Assembly: GCA_905210845.1 (NCBI GenBank)
Contig: CAJLYG010000001.1
Location: forward strand, 4,712 to 68,711
Source of the DNA: an uncultured Prevotella sp.
GTDB taxonomy: Bacteria > Bacteroidota > Bacteroidia > Bacteroidales > Bacteroidaceae
Length of the DNA: 64,000 nt
Reading direction: 5' to 3'
The stretch's first letter is position 1. Every line of letters begins with the position of its first letter. The position numbers and the translations under genes are program-made. Below the pieces are notes generated by a model. The model worked only from the letters and a program-made list of their open reading frames with translations, searched no databases and was not told where the DNA came from. Of this stretch, positions 36,981 to 46,910 are shown piece after piece.

Positions 36981-37066
36981 AAAAAGTAGATGCAAGCACT
37001 ATTTCCCATTACTTTTTAGTACCTGCATCTACTTTTTAGGTTTTATCATAAACGCATGATGCGTTT
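36981..37066 (-). terminator. Two hairpins, terminator-like on the minus strand
   Basis: AAAAAGTAGATGCA (36981-36994) is perfectly complementary to TGCATCTACTTTTT (37024-37037). On the minus strand the right arm runs into a T-rich stretch, as in an intrinsic terminator. A second hairpin, AAACGCAT-G-ATGCGTTT (37050-37066), lies just upstream in that direction. Both follow the stop of the sulfotransferase remnant at 37106. Confidence 0.6.
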
Positions 37067-37105
37067 TAAGGAGAAGAATAGAGAGAAAAGAATATATTCA
37101 AACTC

Positions 37106-38038
37106 TTATAGTCCATCTGGATACAAAGGCATCCTCAATACGCGTTGGAATATCGCATCTTCCAATTCTACTTCATAATAGACTTCGTTGGTCTCAGGAT
37201 TTAGCTCTACGATACGCGCGCCATACTTTCCTCCTCCAAAATCATTAAGCATGGCAGAGCCAATCAATCTATTACCTGTTTGGGGCATATATTTAGTAGA
37301 AGAACGCGCCGGAGCATAAAAAGATTCTCCTCTCTCTCGTCCATATTCCCATATTTGACGTACTGTCATATTCTTTTCATCTACCTCATATTCAACAGCC
37401 CTGCTGAAATGATTTTGACCTTCTTTTGGTATCATTGTGAAATATCTTCCATATCCATTGTCAAATGCCATATAATGACCATTTGGCAAAAGGACTGCAT
37501 CATGTACCCCCCAAAGGCCATTCGAAATCACTACATCCCTTAGTTCCATCAATAACATCTTTATCCGTAATTGGTGTTTCATCCTTATGTAGGGGAGTGA
37601 GCAATATATTCCTATATTTCATTCTCCATCCTTTATGAGGAGAAATAATCCATTTGACGCCTCCCATATCATTAAATTTGAAAATTCCTTGATATCTGGC
37701 TGTTGCCAGATAGTCACTCCCTATCTGAATGATTCCATTGGCATGTGCCCAATTGGAAGCTGTTTGCTCAAACTTTATTTTTTTGATCCTGTATCCGTAA
37801 GGCCATATCGAGCAGAATCCAACATCTGGACAAGATCCCATTCCTTCAGCACTTCCCCAGTTTTAGGATCCATCTTTATAATAAAATCATTCACTCGTGG
37901 ATTGGTGCTATGCGATAACTTTGCTGTTACCTTACTCACATTAGAAAGAATTTTTCCAGGCTTACTATGAACAGTTGCTTCCATGTAGCCCAACACTGGC
38001 AAATGCAAAACAATCTTTACGGCTAAAGTCGGTTTTCC
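37106..38038 (-). pseudogene. Aryl-sulfate sulfotransferase remnant (N-terminus deleted, two frameshifts)
   Basis: Three frames, read in order, make one protein: GKPTLAVKIVLHLPVLGYM to ARYGLTDTGSKK (down to 37775), EQTASNWAHANGIIQIGSDYLATARYQGIFKFNDMGG to DFEWPLG (down to 37500), and VHDAVLLPNGHYMAFDNGYGR to the stop at 37106. The pattern HANGI...DYLATAR...HDAVLLPNGHY is that of PAPS-independent aryl-sulfate sulfotransferases of Bacteroidetes (beta-propeller). Lesions: a T/A run at 37778-37784 lacks one base, and a C/G run at 37507-37512 has one extra. The N-terminal part is missing and directly replaced by the start of a SusC gene at 38039, with a TAA between. It is not functional as it stands. 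Confidence 0.75.
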
Positions 38039-38398
38039 TTACTGTACCACAACCTCAGACAACTCCTTAGATATTCGTTTCAGAATGATACGCCCAGCTT
38101 GGCTCACAGGGACTTCTTGGTCCGCAAAACCTATATGGGAGACAATAAGTTTGCTCTTGGGATTTGCATGCAAGGTAAACTTCCCATTCACATCAGTTAC
38201 CGTAGCATTATTAGTCCCTTTTTCAACGATCGTAGCTCCAATAGCAGGTTCACCTCCTTCATCAAGGACAACACCCGTTATTTTTTCGCTATTTACAACG
38301 TTCTGAGCATGAGTACCTATTGGAAGCAACAATAGGCATAAGAAAAAGAACATGCTATAATAGCATGGCTTTTGCACGATTTTTGTTATGTTCTTCAT
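38039..38398 (-). pseudogene. N-terminal SusC fragment
   Basis: The 119-residue frame has a signal peptide (MFFFLCLLLLPIGTHAQ), a CarboxypepD_reg-like beta-sandwich (ITGVVLDEGGEPAIGATIVEKGTNNATVTDVNGKF...) and stops immediately after the TonB-box-like LSEVVV. Plug and barrel are absent. The following sequence in the same frame after TAA (38039-38041) is sulfotransferase, so a deletion fused the two genes. It is likely the relic of a third glycan-import locus. Confidence 0.8.
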
Positions 38399-38577
38399 TA
38401 GAATTTTGTTGTTTGTTATTAAATTACAAATAAAATAGGTATAAAAGTCCGCAGGTAAATATATAGTAAGCTAATCCCATTAGCCCTTATGACCAAAGAG
38501 TTATTGTAAGGATCGCCTAAAGTCTTTAAGGATATTTGTTGATAGCTCACCTCCTTTCTTATATTCGACAACTATAT

Positions 38578-40986
38578 TTATTTTAACTTCAATGTCTCCG
38601 GATTGCCACGAGTGATATAACGCACGGTTACCAACGGGGTTCCAGATCCTATTTTGTCACAAGAGAAGGATACTGCCGAATTGCCTTGGGGCAGGGCTGC
38701 ATTGCCTTGAGCGTTCACCACGGAAATGACATTGTAATTCTTGTCCGTGACCTGTGCCTTTCCATCGGACGTATAGAGGAGATACTGACCATCGTCAACT
38801 GTACAAGGGAACTTTACGATGCCAGAATTGGTATGGAAGGCGGGATTGGCTATCTTTCCTCCTTCTACCTTCAAGCGAAGGGCGAAGGGGCCAGCATAGG
38901 GACTGTCCCACGACCAATCGGAGCCACTCGGCTGACCTGGCTGTAATTCTCCTAAATCGCAGTGGAAATATTTTGAGATGTAAAGAGGATAAAGGGAAAA
39001 ACTCTTTTCCCTAGTCTTCTCCAAATGCCATTCTGTCTTAGGGTCTCTTAGCTGCTCCATTTGTGCTTCCGTAAAAACATGATGCTCGCGAAGAAGATCC
39101 CAGTTCTTGATTGCGCGCAATAAGGTATCGATCTGCCCATGCTTCTTCAGGGTATTCAAGTCTATGGTCATCGCGTAACCAGCATCGAAGCCTGCCGACT
39201 CTGACAAGGCCCACTCCAAATCCTCAAGGGTAGAGCATTCGAACTTACGATCGGCAAGACGAATCAAGAACCATCCCAGCATACGGGGGAAGAGATTACG
39301 GCGAAAGAACTGTTGGTTTTTAATACGATTCTCGACTTGAGCCGTACGCATTGCCTCGCCCCATGGCTCACCCCAGTTCATACGCGTGTGAACATGCCAC
39401 GTAAAGTGATTGAGATTGCTGGCATCATTCAGCACATTGTGGTTCAATTGCTGGTAAATCCGCATGACGAAACGAGCCGTGGCATAGTCCTCATGACCGG
39501 TATAACGACAACCTTCCAAACCATCATAAGAAGTCTGGGCTATCCCTGTCTTATTGAAGATCTCTGCTAAACGGTCAGCAAAACGGTCTTGCAACTCAAT
39601 GTCTGGAAAGAGGGTATAGGGATAATCCCATAGCTTATAAAGGGGGGCTGACTTTACATGTGCAGTTGCCTTAGTGCCAAAGGCTCCTCGCACACAATTC
39701 TTTAGGATCATCTTATCACCTTGCTCCTCTACTGTTCCATAAGTAATCAACTCATTGTCGACCTGCATGGCATTTAAAGTCATTGGGATCGAAAACAATC
39801 CTGATTTTTGTATGACGATTTCTTTCTGCGCTGCTGTCAGGTCTCCAGTTAGGGTTAGTGCACCTTGTTTAAGTAGGTGGCGTGAGGGGACAGGTGTAAC
39901 ATAAGCATCATTGGTCGTCATGAAATTCGACAGGGTATGAACTCCTATCTTGATACCTTGTTCTTTGGCGTGGTCGACCATCGCTTTCACGCCTTCATCT
40001 CCATTCTTGGTAAACGACTCTTCCCAATGGAAATGCCCCCAGTCCTTGAACGGTCCAGGATGATAGATATACTCAAAGCCTGCAATCTTCGCCTTCCCAA
40101 GAACGAAGTCGAGATTGTCCTCGCCAAAGTCTGTAATCATATATGATTTCATCGAAGCTTGTGCCGTCTTCCCCCACTCCTTTCCAAACATGGGATGAGG
40201 GAGCCCCTGCTCTACCTCTATTGCTCCAATACGATTCAAGGCTTCCGATTGCCTGCATCCAAAGAAAGCAAGTTTAGCACCTTTGATAAGTCCATCAGGA
40301 CCAGAGACAGGTTCCACCATTGACCCTTTCAGATGATTTACTTCCCTGTAGCTTTTCTTGCTACGGTTACGACAGAAAAACTGGAACAATGTACTGTTGC
40401 CGCGATCGACGGCTGCCAAGCGGAAAGTCTCTATGGTACCTGTTGAGAGCTCAGCCTGACTACCCTTATTATCAAAATACTGCTTCATGGCATCTATATA
40501 ATCAGAAGGTATTCCTGCCATTGTCTTGATATTCAATGCTTGGATGCCGAAGGCAACGCCCTCACCTTGTGCCACACCAATGACATCTCCCACAATGTCA
40601 TGAATGTTAACTGCAAAAGGACCAAAAACCAAGGCGGCATATTTGTCAGGTACACTCATCACCTCCATGGTCCCACAAGCCTTCCCGGATTGGCATCGCA
40701 ACTGTACCATGCTTCCATCCGTCATCTTTACCTTCAAGAGATTACCTTGAGAGGTCATGGATACTGGCAGCACGACCTTTCCTGCAACACATCCAGTCAC
40801 TAAGGGATTCTCTCCTTTTGCCAGGATCTCCTTACCTCCTGCCTCTACAGAGACAATATGTCCATTCTTGCCAATAACAATCTTCGTATCGTCTGCACGC
40901 AATGTATACTGGGCAAATATCACCTGACTCCAAGAAAACAGCAATATGGCTGCCCCTAATTTCCGTAAGAACTGAATGTACTTCAT
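38578..40986 (-). CDS. Large secreted protein, probable glycoside-hydrolase-like, family not recognised
   Basis: From MKYIQFLRKLG the product is 802 residues with a signal peptide ending near VIFAQ. The N-terminal third looks like a beta-sandwich (TLRADDTKIVIGKNGHIVSVEAGGKEIL). The middle has features of a TIM barrel: MITDFGEDNLDFVLGKAKIAGFEYIYHPG, GIKIGVHTLSNFM, and TSYDGLEGCRYTGHEDYA, where Asp/Glu residues at strand ends could be catalytic. The C-terminal part is again beta-rich. I recognise the style of uncharacterised proteins from Bacteroidetes glycan clusters but not a defined family. The neighbouring SusC fragment and AraC regulator suggest a former glycan-use locus. Confidence 0.6.
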   Translation of the reverse strand: MKYIQFLRKLGAAILLFSWSQVIFAQYTLRADDTKIVIGKNGHIVSVEAGGKEILAKGENPLVTGCVAGKVVLPVSMTSQGNLLKVKMTDGSMVQLRCQSGKACGTMEVMSVPDKYAALVFGPFAVNIHDIVGDVIGVAQGEGVAFGIQALNIKTMAGIPSDYIDAMKQYFDNKGSQAELSTGTIETFRLAAVDRGNSTLFQFFCRNRSKKSYREVNHLKGSMVEPVSGPDGLIKGAKLAFFGCRQSEALNRIGAIEVEQGLPHPMFGKEWGKTAQASMKSYMITDFGEDNLDFVLGKAKIAGFEYIYHPGPFKDWGHFHWEESFTKNGDEGVKAMVDHAKEQGIKIGVHTLSNFMTTNDAYVTPVPSRHLLKQGALTLTGDLTAAQKEIVIQKSGLFSIPMTLNAMQVDNELITYGTVEEQGDKMILKNCVRGAFGTKATAHVKSAPLYKLWDYPYTLFPDIELQDRFADRLAEIFNKTGIAQTSYDGLEGCRYTGHEDYATARFVMRIYQQLNHNVLNDASNLNHFTWHVHTRMNWGEPWGEAMRTAQVENRIKNQQFFRRNLFPRMLGWFLIRLADRKFECSTLEDLEWALSESAGFDAGYAMTIDLNTLKKHGQIDTLLRAIKNWDLLREHHVFTEAQMEQLRDPKTEWHLEKTREKSFSLYPLYISKYFHCDLGELQPGQPSGSDWSWDSPYAGPFALRLKVEGGKIANPAFHTNSGIVKFPCTVDDGQYLLYTSDGKAQVTDKNYNVISVVNAQGNAALPQGNSAVSFSCDKIGSGTPLVTVRYITRGNPETLKLK

Positions 40987-41115
40987 GCTATATATAATAA
41001 AGGTGTAAAGCCAAATTCCCAAAAAGATGGTCCTTCATGGATCTCAATTCGGTGCAAAAGTAAACAATTAAGACGGAGAAAAGGCGAGGAATGATTACGA
41101 TTTCGTTATACTATC

Positions 41116-42000
41116 TTACGAATTTTCACGTAAACGATAGGCTGTAGGCGGGATGCCCATGTACTTGGTGAAGAGGCGGGAGAAATAGGTAGGACTCTCG
41201 AACCCCAATGCCGTAGAGATCTCATAAAGTTTCATATCCGATAATTCTATATATTGGCATGCTTTCTGTATTTTCAGGCGAAGGAAATAATCAATGGGAG
41301 ATGCGCCCGTCTCTTTCCGAAATAACATGGAGAAATGAGAAGATGAATAGTGAAAATAGGATGCCAATTGATGAAGGGTTAGCTTCTCATGTATATTCTC
41401 CAACATGTAATGTGAAACCTTAGCTGAAAAAGACTTGTCTGAAGGCTGGTAGGTAACGTGCCGGAAAGGTTCCAACAACGTAAAGGTAGAAAGGAACAAA
41501 TACAAGCAGGAACTTGTATATTGCATGAACTTCTTAAGATAGGCAAAGGTAAAAGAATGATAAAGTTCTTCAAAGATATTGATGCGGACCTGAATACGCG
41601 ACTTTTCCGAGGGCTCTATTAATCCGGGCTCATCATTAGGCATCATAAACTGCGATGCCATCTTTCCCCGGAAATGTATCCAATAGAGGCTCCAAGGGTC
41701 GGCATCGTCAGCTCCATAGGAATGGGGCACATGGGCAGGAAGGATCACAAATTGGTTGCGATGGAGTAAATGGCGTTTGCCATGTACCTGATACCATCCT
41801 TTTCCATTCACACAGTAAAGGAGAATGTAATAATCACATCCCTTTTCTTTCGAAACAAAATGGTATTTCGCATGCGGAAGGAAGCCTATCTTCCGCAAGT
41901 ATAAGTTTCCAATAAAAGGATCTTCAGCGTATTTCTCCAACTCTCGTTCTGAAAGCGAGATCAAACGTTCTCCCTCAAATCCCTCCTTTCTCCTTACCAT
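41116..42000 (-). CDS. AraC-family transcriptional regulator
   Basis: The 294-residue product has an N-terminal cupin-like sensing domain (about 45-130; YYILLYCVNGKGWYQVHGKRHLLHRNQFVILPAHVPHSYGAD) and a C-terminal AraC DNA-binding domain with two helix-turn-helix motifs (NIHEKLTLHQLASYFHYSSSHFSMLFRKETGASPIDYFLRLKIQ; ISTALGFESPTYFSRLFTKYMGIPPTAYR). Such regulators usually sense a sugar and activate a neighbouring glycan locus; the secreted protein at 38578-40986 on the same strand is the obvious target. A promoter matching CTTG-N20-TAACTTTG lies upstream. Confidence 0.9.
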   Translation of the reverse strand: MVRRKEGFEGERLISLSERELEKYAEDPFIGNLYLRKIGFLPHAKYHFVSKEKGCDYYILLYCVNGKGWYQVHGKRHLLHRNQFVILPAHVPHSYGADDADPWSLYWIHFRGKMASQFMMPNDEPGLIEPSEKSRIQVRINIFEELYHSFTFAYLKKFMQYTSSCLYLFLSTFTLLEPFRHVTYQPSDKSFSAKVSHYMLENIHEKLTLHQLASYFHYSSSHFSMLFRKETGASPIDYFLRLKIQKACQYIELSDMKLYEISTALGFESPTYFSRLFTKYMGIPPTAYRLRENS

Positions 42001-42026
42001 CTACCTTGTTTCTTATGATCATACGG

Positions 42027-42058
42027 CAAAGTTACTCTTTTTCTACGCTAAGACCAAG
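42027..42058 (-). promoter_or_regulatory. Promoter of the AraC regulator gene
   Basis: On the minus strand CTTG (rc 42055-42058), a 20-base spacer and TAACTTTG (rc 42027-42034) fit the Bacteroidetes promoter pattern with one change in the -33 element, 26 bases before the start codon. Confidence 0.5.
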
Positions 42059-42248
42059 AATACCAACGCTTTTTTGTTAGAAAAAGATTCCTACTGCCCT
42101 TGCTTATAGACTTGACAATGCTACCCTACCCCTAAGGTAACGCTAATCTGCCTCTAATCCCAGATTAGTTTGGACGGGGATCGGTGCTGTGGGTACTGTC
42201 TTGTTAGGCATGTTACTCTTTCACGAATCCGCAACGTTATGGAACCTT

Positions 42249-42323
42249 TTCGTTAAGCCAAAAGAGCAGAGCCGAGCTTGCCTGAGCTCTGCCATGGCGA
42301 GAAAAGGTGAGTGGAGAAGCCAA
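42249..42323. repeat. Copy of the dispersed GCCATGGCGAGAAAAGGTG hairpin module
   Basis: This copy reads CGTTAAGCCAAAAGAGCAGAGCC and continues to GAGCTCTGCCATGGCGAGAAAAGGTG, as do 12323-12398, 12680-12745 and (left half degenerate) 53331-53400. GCAGAGC and GCTCTGC form a conserved stem. The rest of the gap between AraC and the next gene, 42059-42248, shows no gene. Confidence 0.6.
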
Positions 42324-43178
42324 CTATTTCTTCCAATTCAATTTCACGAACACGGGATAATGGTCGGAAAGGTTTCTCCGGGTATTCCCCAACCAATAGC
42401 TGTTAGTGAGGATCCCATAATGCTCGACCGTAAAGTGCGGTGACACAAATACATGATCGATACGGTCGTTGTCCCGACGGTCCTGCATGAACCCATTGAA
42501 GGTACCACAAGGAGCCATTCGTTGCTGGGCATTGGCATAAGTATCCTTTAGGATGCCAGACTCTGAGAAGATCTTATAAATCTCATCGTGCTGGTCGACA
42601 TTGAAGTCACCTGTGAGAATGACCGGCATATCCTTTCCTATAGCCTTGATACTGTCGATGATCATCCTTGCACTCTCTCTACGTGCCACAACCCCAATAT
42701 GATCCATATGGCAGTTGAAGAAGAAGAACTTCAACTTAGTCTCCCTGTCCTTAATGAGTCCCCACGTGCAGATACGCTCACAGGCAGCATCCCATCCCTT
42801 CGAAGGGACATGTGGTGTCTGAGAGAGCCAGAAGTACCCATCTTTTAGGACCTCTAAACGGTCGTTTTGATAAAAGATCGCTGCATATTCCCCCTTCTCT
42901 TTACCGTCTTCTCGCCCCACTCCCAAATAGCGATACTGGGGGATACCTGCCAGAAGGTCAACAAGCTGGTCGTGCAATACCTCCTGGGCACCGAAGACCA
43001 AGGGTTGCTCAAAATTAATCTGATCACAGATATTCGGGCAACGTTGCTTCCACCCATTAGCCTCTGCCACATCATCAGGATTGTTATAACGAATATTGTA
43101 AGAGCCCACGAAGATTCGCTGGGCTTGCATGCCGAAGACAACCATCAGCGACATGACTGTCAAGAGTAATTTTTTCAT
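42324..43178 (-). CDS. Secreted endonuclease/exonuclease/phosphatase-family protein
   Basis: From MKKLLLTVMSLMVV the product is 284 residues with a signal peptide ending near GMQAQ. EEP-fold motifs: SYNIRYNN, FGAQEV (Mg-binding Glu), NCHMDH, VILTGDFNVDQ, DRIDHVFVSPHF and SDHYPV (catalytic His). Secreted members of this type in Bacteroidetes act as phosphodiesterases or nucleases on unknown substrates; function cannot be fixed more closely. A longer frame upstream to 43337 has no signal peptide at its start. It follows the GT2-containing gene by 116 bases. Confidence 0.85.
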   Translation of the reverse strand: MKKLLLTVMSLMVVFGMQAQRIFVGSYNIRYNNPDDVAEANGWKQRCPNICDQINFEQPLVFGAQEVLHDQLVDLLAGIPQYRYLGVGREDGKEKGEYAAIFYQNDRLEVLKDGYFWLSQTPHVPSKGWDAACERICTWGLIKDRETKLKFFFFNCHMDHIGVVARRESARMIIDSIKAIGKDMPVILTGDFNVDQHDEIYKIFSESGILKDTYANAQQRMAPCGTFNGFMQDRRDNDRIDHVFVSPHFTVEHYGILTNSYWLGNTRRNLSDHYPVFVKLNWKK

Positions 43179-43294
43179 ATTATGTTCTAATTTTAACATG
43201 CGATTCATAACAAGATTTTCATGATCACGGTGGACAAAATTACAGAAATTTTCTATATGAAAGACTACTTTTACAAAGTTTTTGATGCACAGAG

Positions 43295-46200
43295 TCAGAT
43301 ATTCTTCACGGTTCCCGTACGCTTTAGCACACCCCACTGCTGGAGTTCTCCCTTCATGGCTTTCAAATAGCTACGGAAAAGCACGACATACATGATCCAA
43401 CGGTAGCAGAGGCGCTGTGGGATGATCCAGAGAAGCACCCAAAGCTTCTCATGCTCATAGAGGTATGCCATGATAGAGATGCTGGCATCAACCAACAAGA
43501 AGATGAGATAATACAGTAATACTTTTGCTATGCTCCCAGAGAACAAGCCGATAATCATCAATATGTCTGCCAAAGGAGAGAATGTTGGGACAATAAACTG
43601 GAAAACGAGCATGTTGGGCAATGCCCACATCCCTAACCCTTTATACCGCCGCACGAACATTTCACCACGGTGCTTCCAGAAGGTTTGCATGACTCCAAAA
43701 CTCCAACGGGTACGTTGCTTCATAAACTGTTTTAGTTTTTCCGGAGCCTCAGTCATGGCTATGGCATGATTCTCATTCTCTATCCTGTAGCCTGCCTTCA
43801 AGATGCGCATGGTCAGGTCGCAGTCTTCGGCAAGCGTATCCGTGGTCAACCCACCTGCATCGAGGATGGCACGCCTGCGAAAACATCCAATAGCACCAGG
43901 TACCACAGTGATGGCATTGATGGCAGAATAGGCTTGACGATCGAAATTCTGGCTGGTAGTATATTCAATCGCCTGCCAGCGAGTGAGCATGTTCACTTGG
44001 TTTCCTACTTTCACGTTCCCTGCCACGGCACCAGTCTCACCTTTTGTATCCGCAAAGAAATGACGCATGAGCATTGTCACTGCATTATGATAGAGTTGCG
44101 TGTCAGCGTCAATGCAAACGACATAGTCAGCATCGGTATGACGAATCCCATAGTTGAGTGCCGACGCTTTCCCCCCATTAGGTTTCGTAAGTAACTGCAT
44201 CCGAGGATGTCCCTCAAAAGCATCCTTTACCTTCTGATAGGTCGCATCCTTGCTGCCATCGTCGACAAAGACTATATTGAAATTGGGATAGTCCTGTTTC
44301 AGAAGGTTCCTAAGGGTATTCACGGCGTTCACTTCTTCATTATACGCTGGGACAATGATCGTTACCAAGGGGGGATCAGCGGGGAGCGTATTCGGCAGAG
44401 CCCTGTTCTTGCGCCTTTCCTTTATCACGAGGGCAAGCATGAACAACAACCGGCCGATTCCGAGGATAAGAAAGACGATAAAGAGGGCGGAAACGAAATT
44501 GCCGAAATAATAAAGTCCTTCTGCAAACGTGAGGTTTGCTTTCATAGCATAATACTCCTTCCCTTTTTCCACCGCAGGCATAAGAATTTGACGCGGACGA
44601 TGGAGATATTCCGGAAGGGTGATAAAACGATAGCCTCGTGCCTGTAAGTAATCGATGATACGAGGCAATGCCTTAATGGTCTCCTTGCGGGTGGTTCCTC
44701 CCGCATCATGCAACAAGATGATATGACCATTGCCGTTCTCAACCCCTTTGACCACTCGGTTAAAGATCTGATCAGCAGTAATACCTGGTTCCCAATCTTC
44801 CGGATCGATGCTCTCCCCGACAAACAAATAGTTTTGCTTACGTGCATCGGCAATAGGAAGAAGCTCATCCCTGCCTGAAGGATCACTATCGGCATTGTAT
44901 GGCGCACGGAACAGGATCGTGCTCTGTCCCGTAATGCTCTCGATGAGCAGGCGAGTTAGTCACAATTCCATAAAGGCGCGTTGAGGAGAGCATTCCGCTA
45001 AGTTATGATGGTCGAAGGTATGATTGCCTATAAGATTGCCATCATGGAACACCTGTTTGACTACTGGCAGATTCTTTTCTATGTTCACGCCCACCATGAA
45101 GAATGCTGCATGGAGGTGATACCGATTCAGGATCCGCAGCACCTGTGGGGTCCACCTGCTGTCAGGCCCATCATCGAAAGTGAGCAGTAACTCTTTTTTC
45201 CCACAGGATCCAAACTTCTGCAACTCATAGGATGTTGGGATCTTGGTATACTCCTCATTGGCAATCAGGACATCATCATTGTCCATATCAAAGTGGCAAG
45301 TGCCATCTTGTGGAGTTCCTATCAAGTCAAGCACCTCGCCGGTTCCGATATAGTTTGCCATCCGTGACCCATGCAAATGCTCCAAATCGCCTACCGTCAT
45401 ACGGACAGCACGATCACGAGTCATGTCACGGGCAAAGAACTGCCATAGCCTACTGTCTTCTGTGCCCAAACGCCAGACTGCAAACCCTGCCAATCCATAG
45501 TCTGCGCCAAACCTCATCGTATTGAAATGTGTGGCAGCATCATTAAAATATATCTGATGGCGTATATTCCTATCATCATAATAGGCAAAGTTCAGACCAT
45601 AGGTGTCTTCATCAAAAATAATCTTATCCTGACAGTCTGCGGCCATTGACAAGGCATCATGATAGGAGATACTCTGGTTGTCATCTCCTTTCGGCGTCCA
45701 ATCGTAACCATAAGCTGCCATACAGAGCACTATTTTCTCATTAGGGATGTGAGCTGCCACTTGGTCAACGCTTCTCTCAATAAACTGCTGGCTGGAAATA
45801 TCACCTGGCTCACTCAGGGAGTTATGCTCATCATAAGCCATTAGGAAAAGATAATCGTCATATTTTGCCAGCTCACTGATATCATAATCTTCATTGTTGG
45901 GCATGATATCCTGCGTGACATAAAGTCCATTATCGTGGAAGATATCAGTCAAGTTCCTGACAAAGGATGTCAGGTAAACATTGTCATTGTCTGAAAGTTC
46001 CTCTAAGTCGAGGTTGATACCGGCAAAATGATGTTTACGGCACAGCGTTGCCAATTGGTTAATGAGATCCTTGGACTTCGCTCTGTCATGCAGGATTCTT
46101 TCAATCCCCTTTGCGGAAAACTCCCCGTGCCAGGCATTGCTGAGCATGGGCATGATAGGCACGCCAGCTTTTTTCATAAGGGCCAGTCCCTTGCCATCTA

Positions 46201-46705
46201 TATTCACCTTGATCTTTGCCGTGGAAGGATCAATATAGATCCACTCCGGAATGACAAGATTCAATTTCGAAATACATTGCTTGAGAGAAGCATATGACTG
46301 AGGGTCCCAGTTGACATAGAAAGCAGAACGGATACCTGCAGGCATCTCTGTCCAGCTGTTCACATATTTGTAAAAAGGAGATCCTTTCTGCCCAGCAAAG
46401 CGGTTGATCTTTCTCTCTTTCTGCGTCCGCCATCGATGATACCTAAGGTGTGCCTTCTCACCCTGAAAGAAACTACGGTAACCCTTATACTCTTCTGCCA
46501 GCTTGTTCTTTCTCATGAAAGGTTTATCGGCAGTCATGGCACTGCGGAAACTATCCTTGAAAGGAAAGTTCGGGGAACGGTCGATGAAGAACATAGTCAC
46601 AAAGACCAACACTAATAAGGCGATGACAACCAAGATGGTCCTTACCGTCCAAAGGAATTTGTTCCAGCGCGACCTGGAGTCTGTCTGGAAAACTTGTCTA
46701 CCCAT
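43295..46705 (-). pseudogene. Three-domain membrane enzyme GH18-like / polysaccharide deacetylase / GT2, split by TGA
   Basis: One frame of 1136 codons is interrupted only by TGA at 44960-44962 (codon 582, within AFMEL-stop-LTRLLIESITGQS). Order: a membrane helix (about 18-42); a GH18-like domain (about 95-430, with the DxE end in FAGINLDLEELSD); a NodB/CE4 deacetylase (about 505-690: LLLTFDDGPDS, GNHTFDHHN, and after the stop FRAPYNADSD); a membrane helix; a processive GT2 (about 770-1000: IIVPAYNEEVNAV, VFVDDGSKD, CIDADTQLY, EDCDL, KQRTRWSFG, i.e. the QxxRW-like motif); then several membrane helices. It joins functions that PgaB and PgaC split between proteins, so synthesis and modification of a beta-linked, possibly N-acetylglucosamine, surface polysaccharide is likely. 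The nonsense codon cuts the deacetylase in two. Confidence 0.8.
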
Positions 46706-46910
46706 ATCTCTATGAATTTAGTTACTCTTATCCCGGGCTCATACAATCCACGCAACTGTGTATTGGGTTCTGAATCAATTACCATTGGTGAGAACGGTTA
46801 TCCTGCATCATGTGTCATGCACCTTCCGGTTTTTTAAGATCGCAAAAGTAACAAAATTCCCTTAAGGCATTCTTATTATGGGCAATAATTAACGTTGTTT
46901 ATCCTTCTTA

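Noticed and set aside
37775-38398. A functional SusC-sulfotransferase fusion protein
   Set aside because: A TAA stop separates the two parts, and the sulfotransferase portion has two frameshifts.
42850-43340. Longer N-terminus of the EEP protein up to 43337
   Set aside because: The signal peptide begins at 43178; the extra 53 residues have no features and overlap the end of the GT2 gene.
828-46705. Alternative genetic code reading TGA as an amino acid (TGA at 1011 and 44960)
   Set aside because: Many genes end in TGA at the expected position (for example GT-C, M60 and hydC), one lesion is a TAG, and several others are frameshifts, so recoding cannot explain them.
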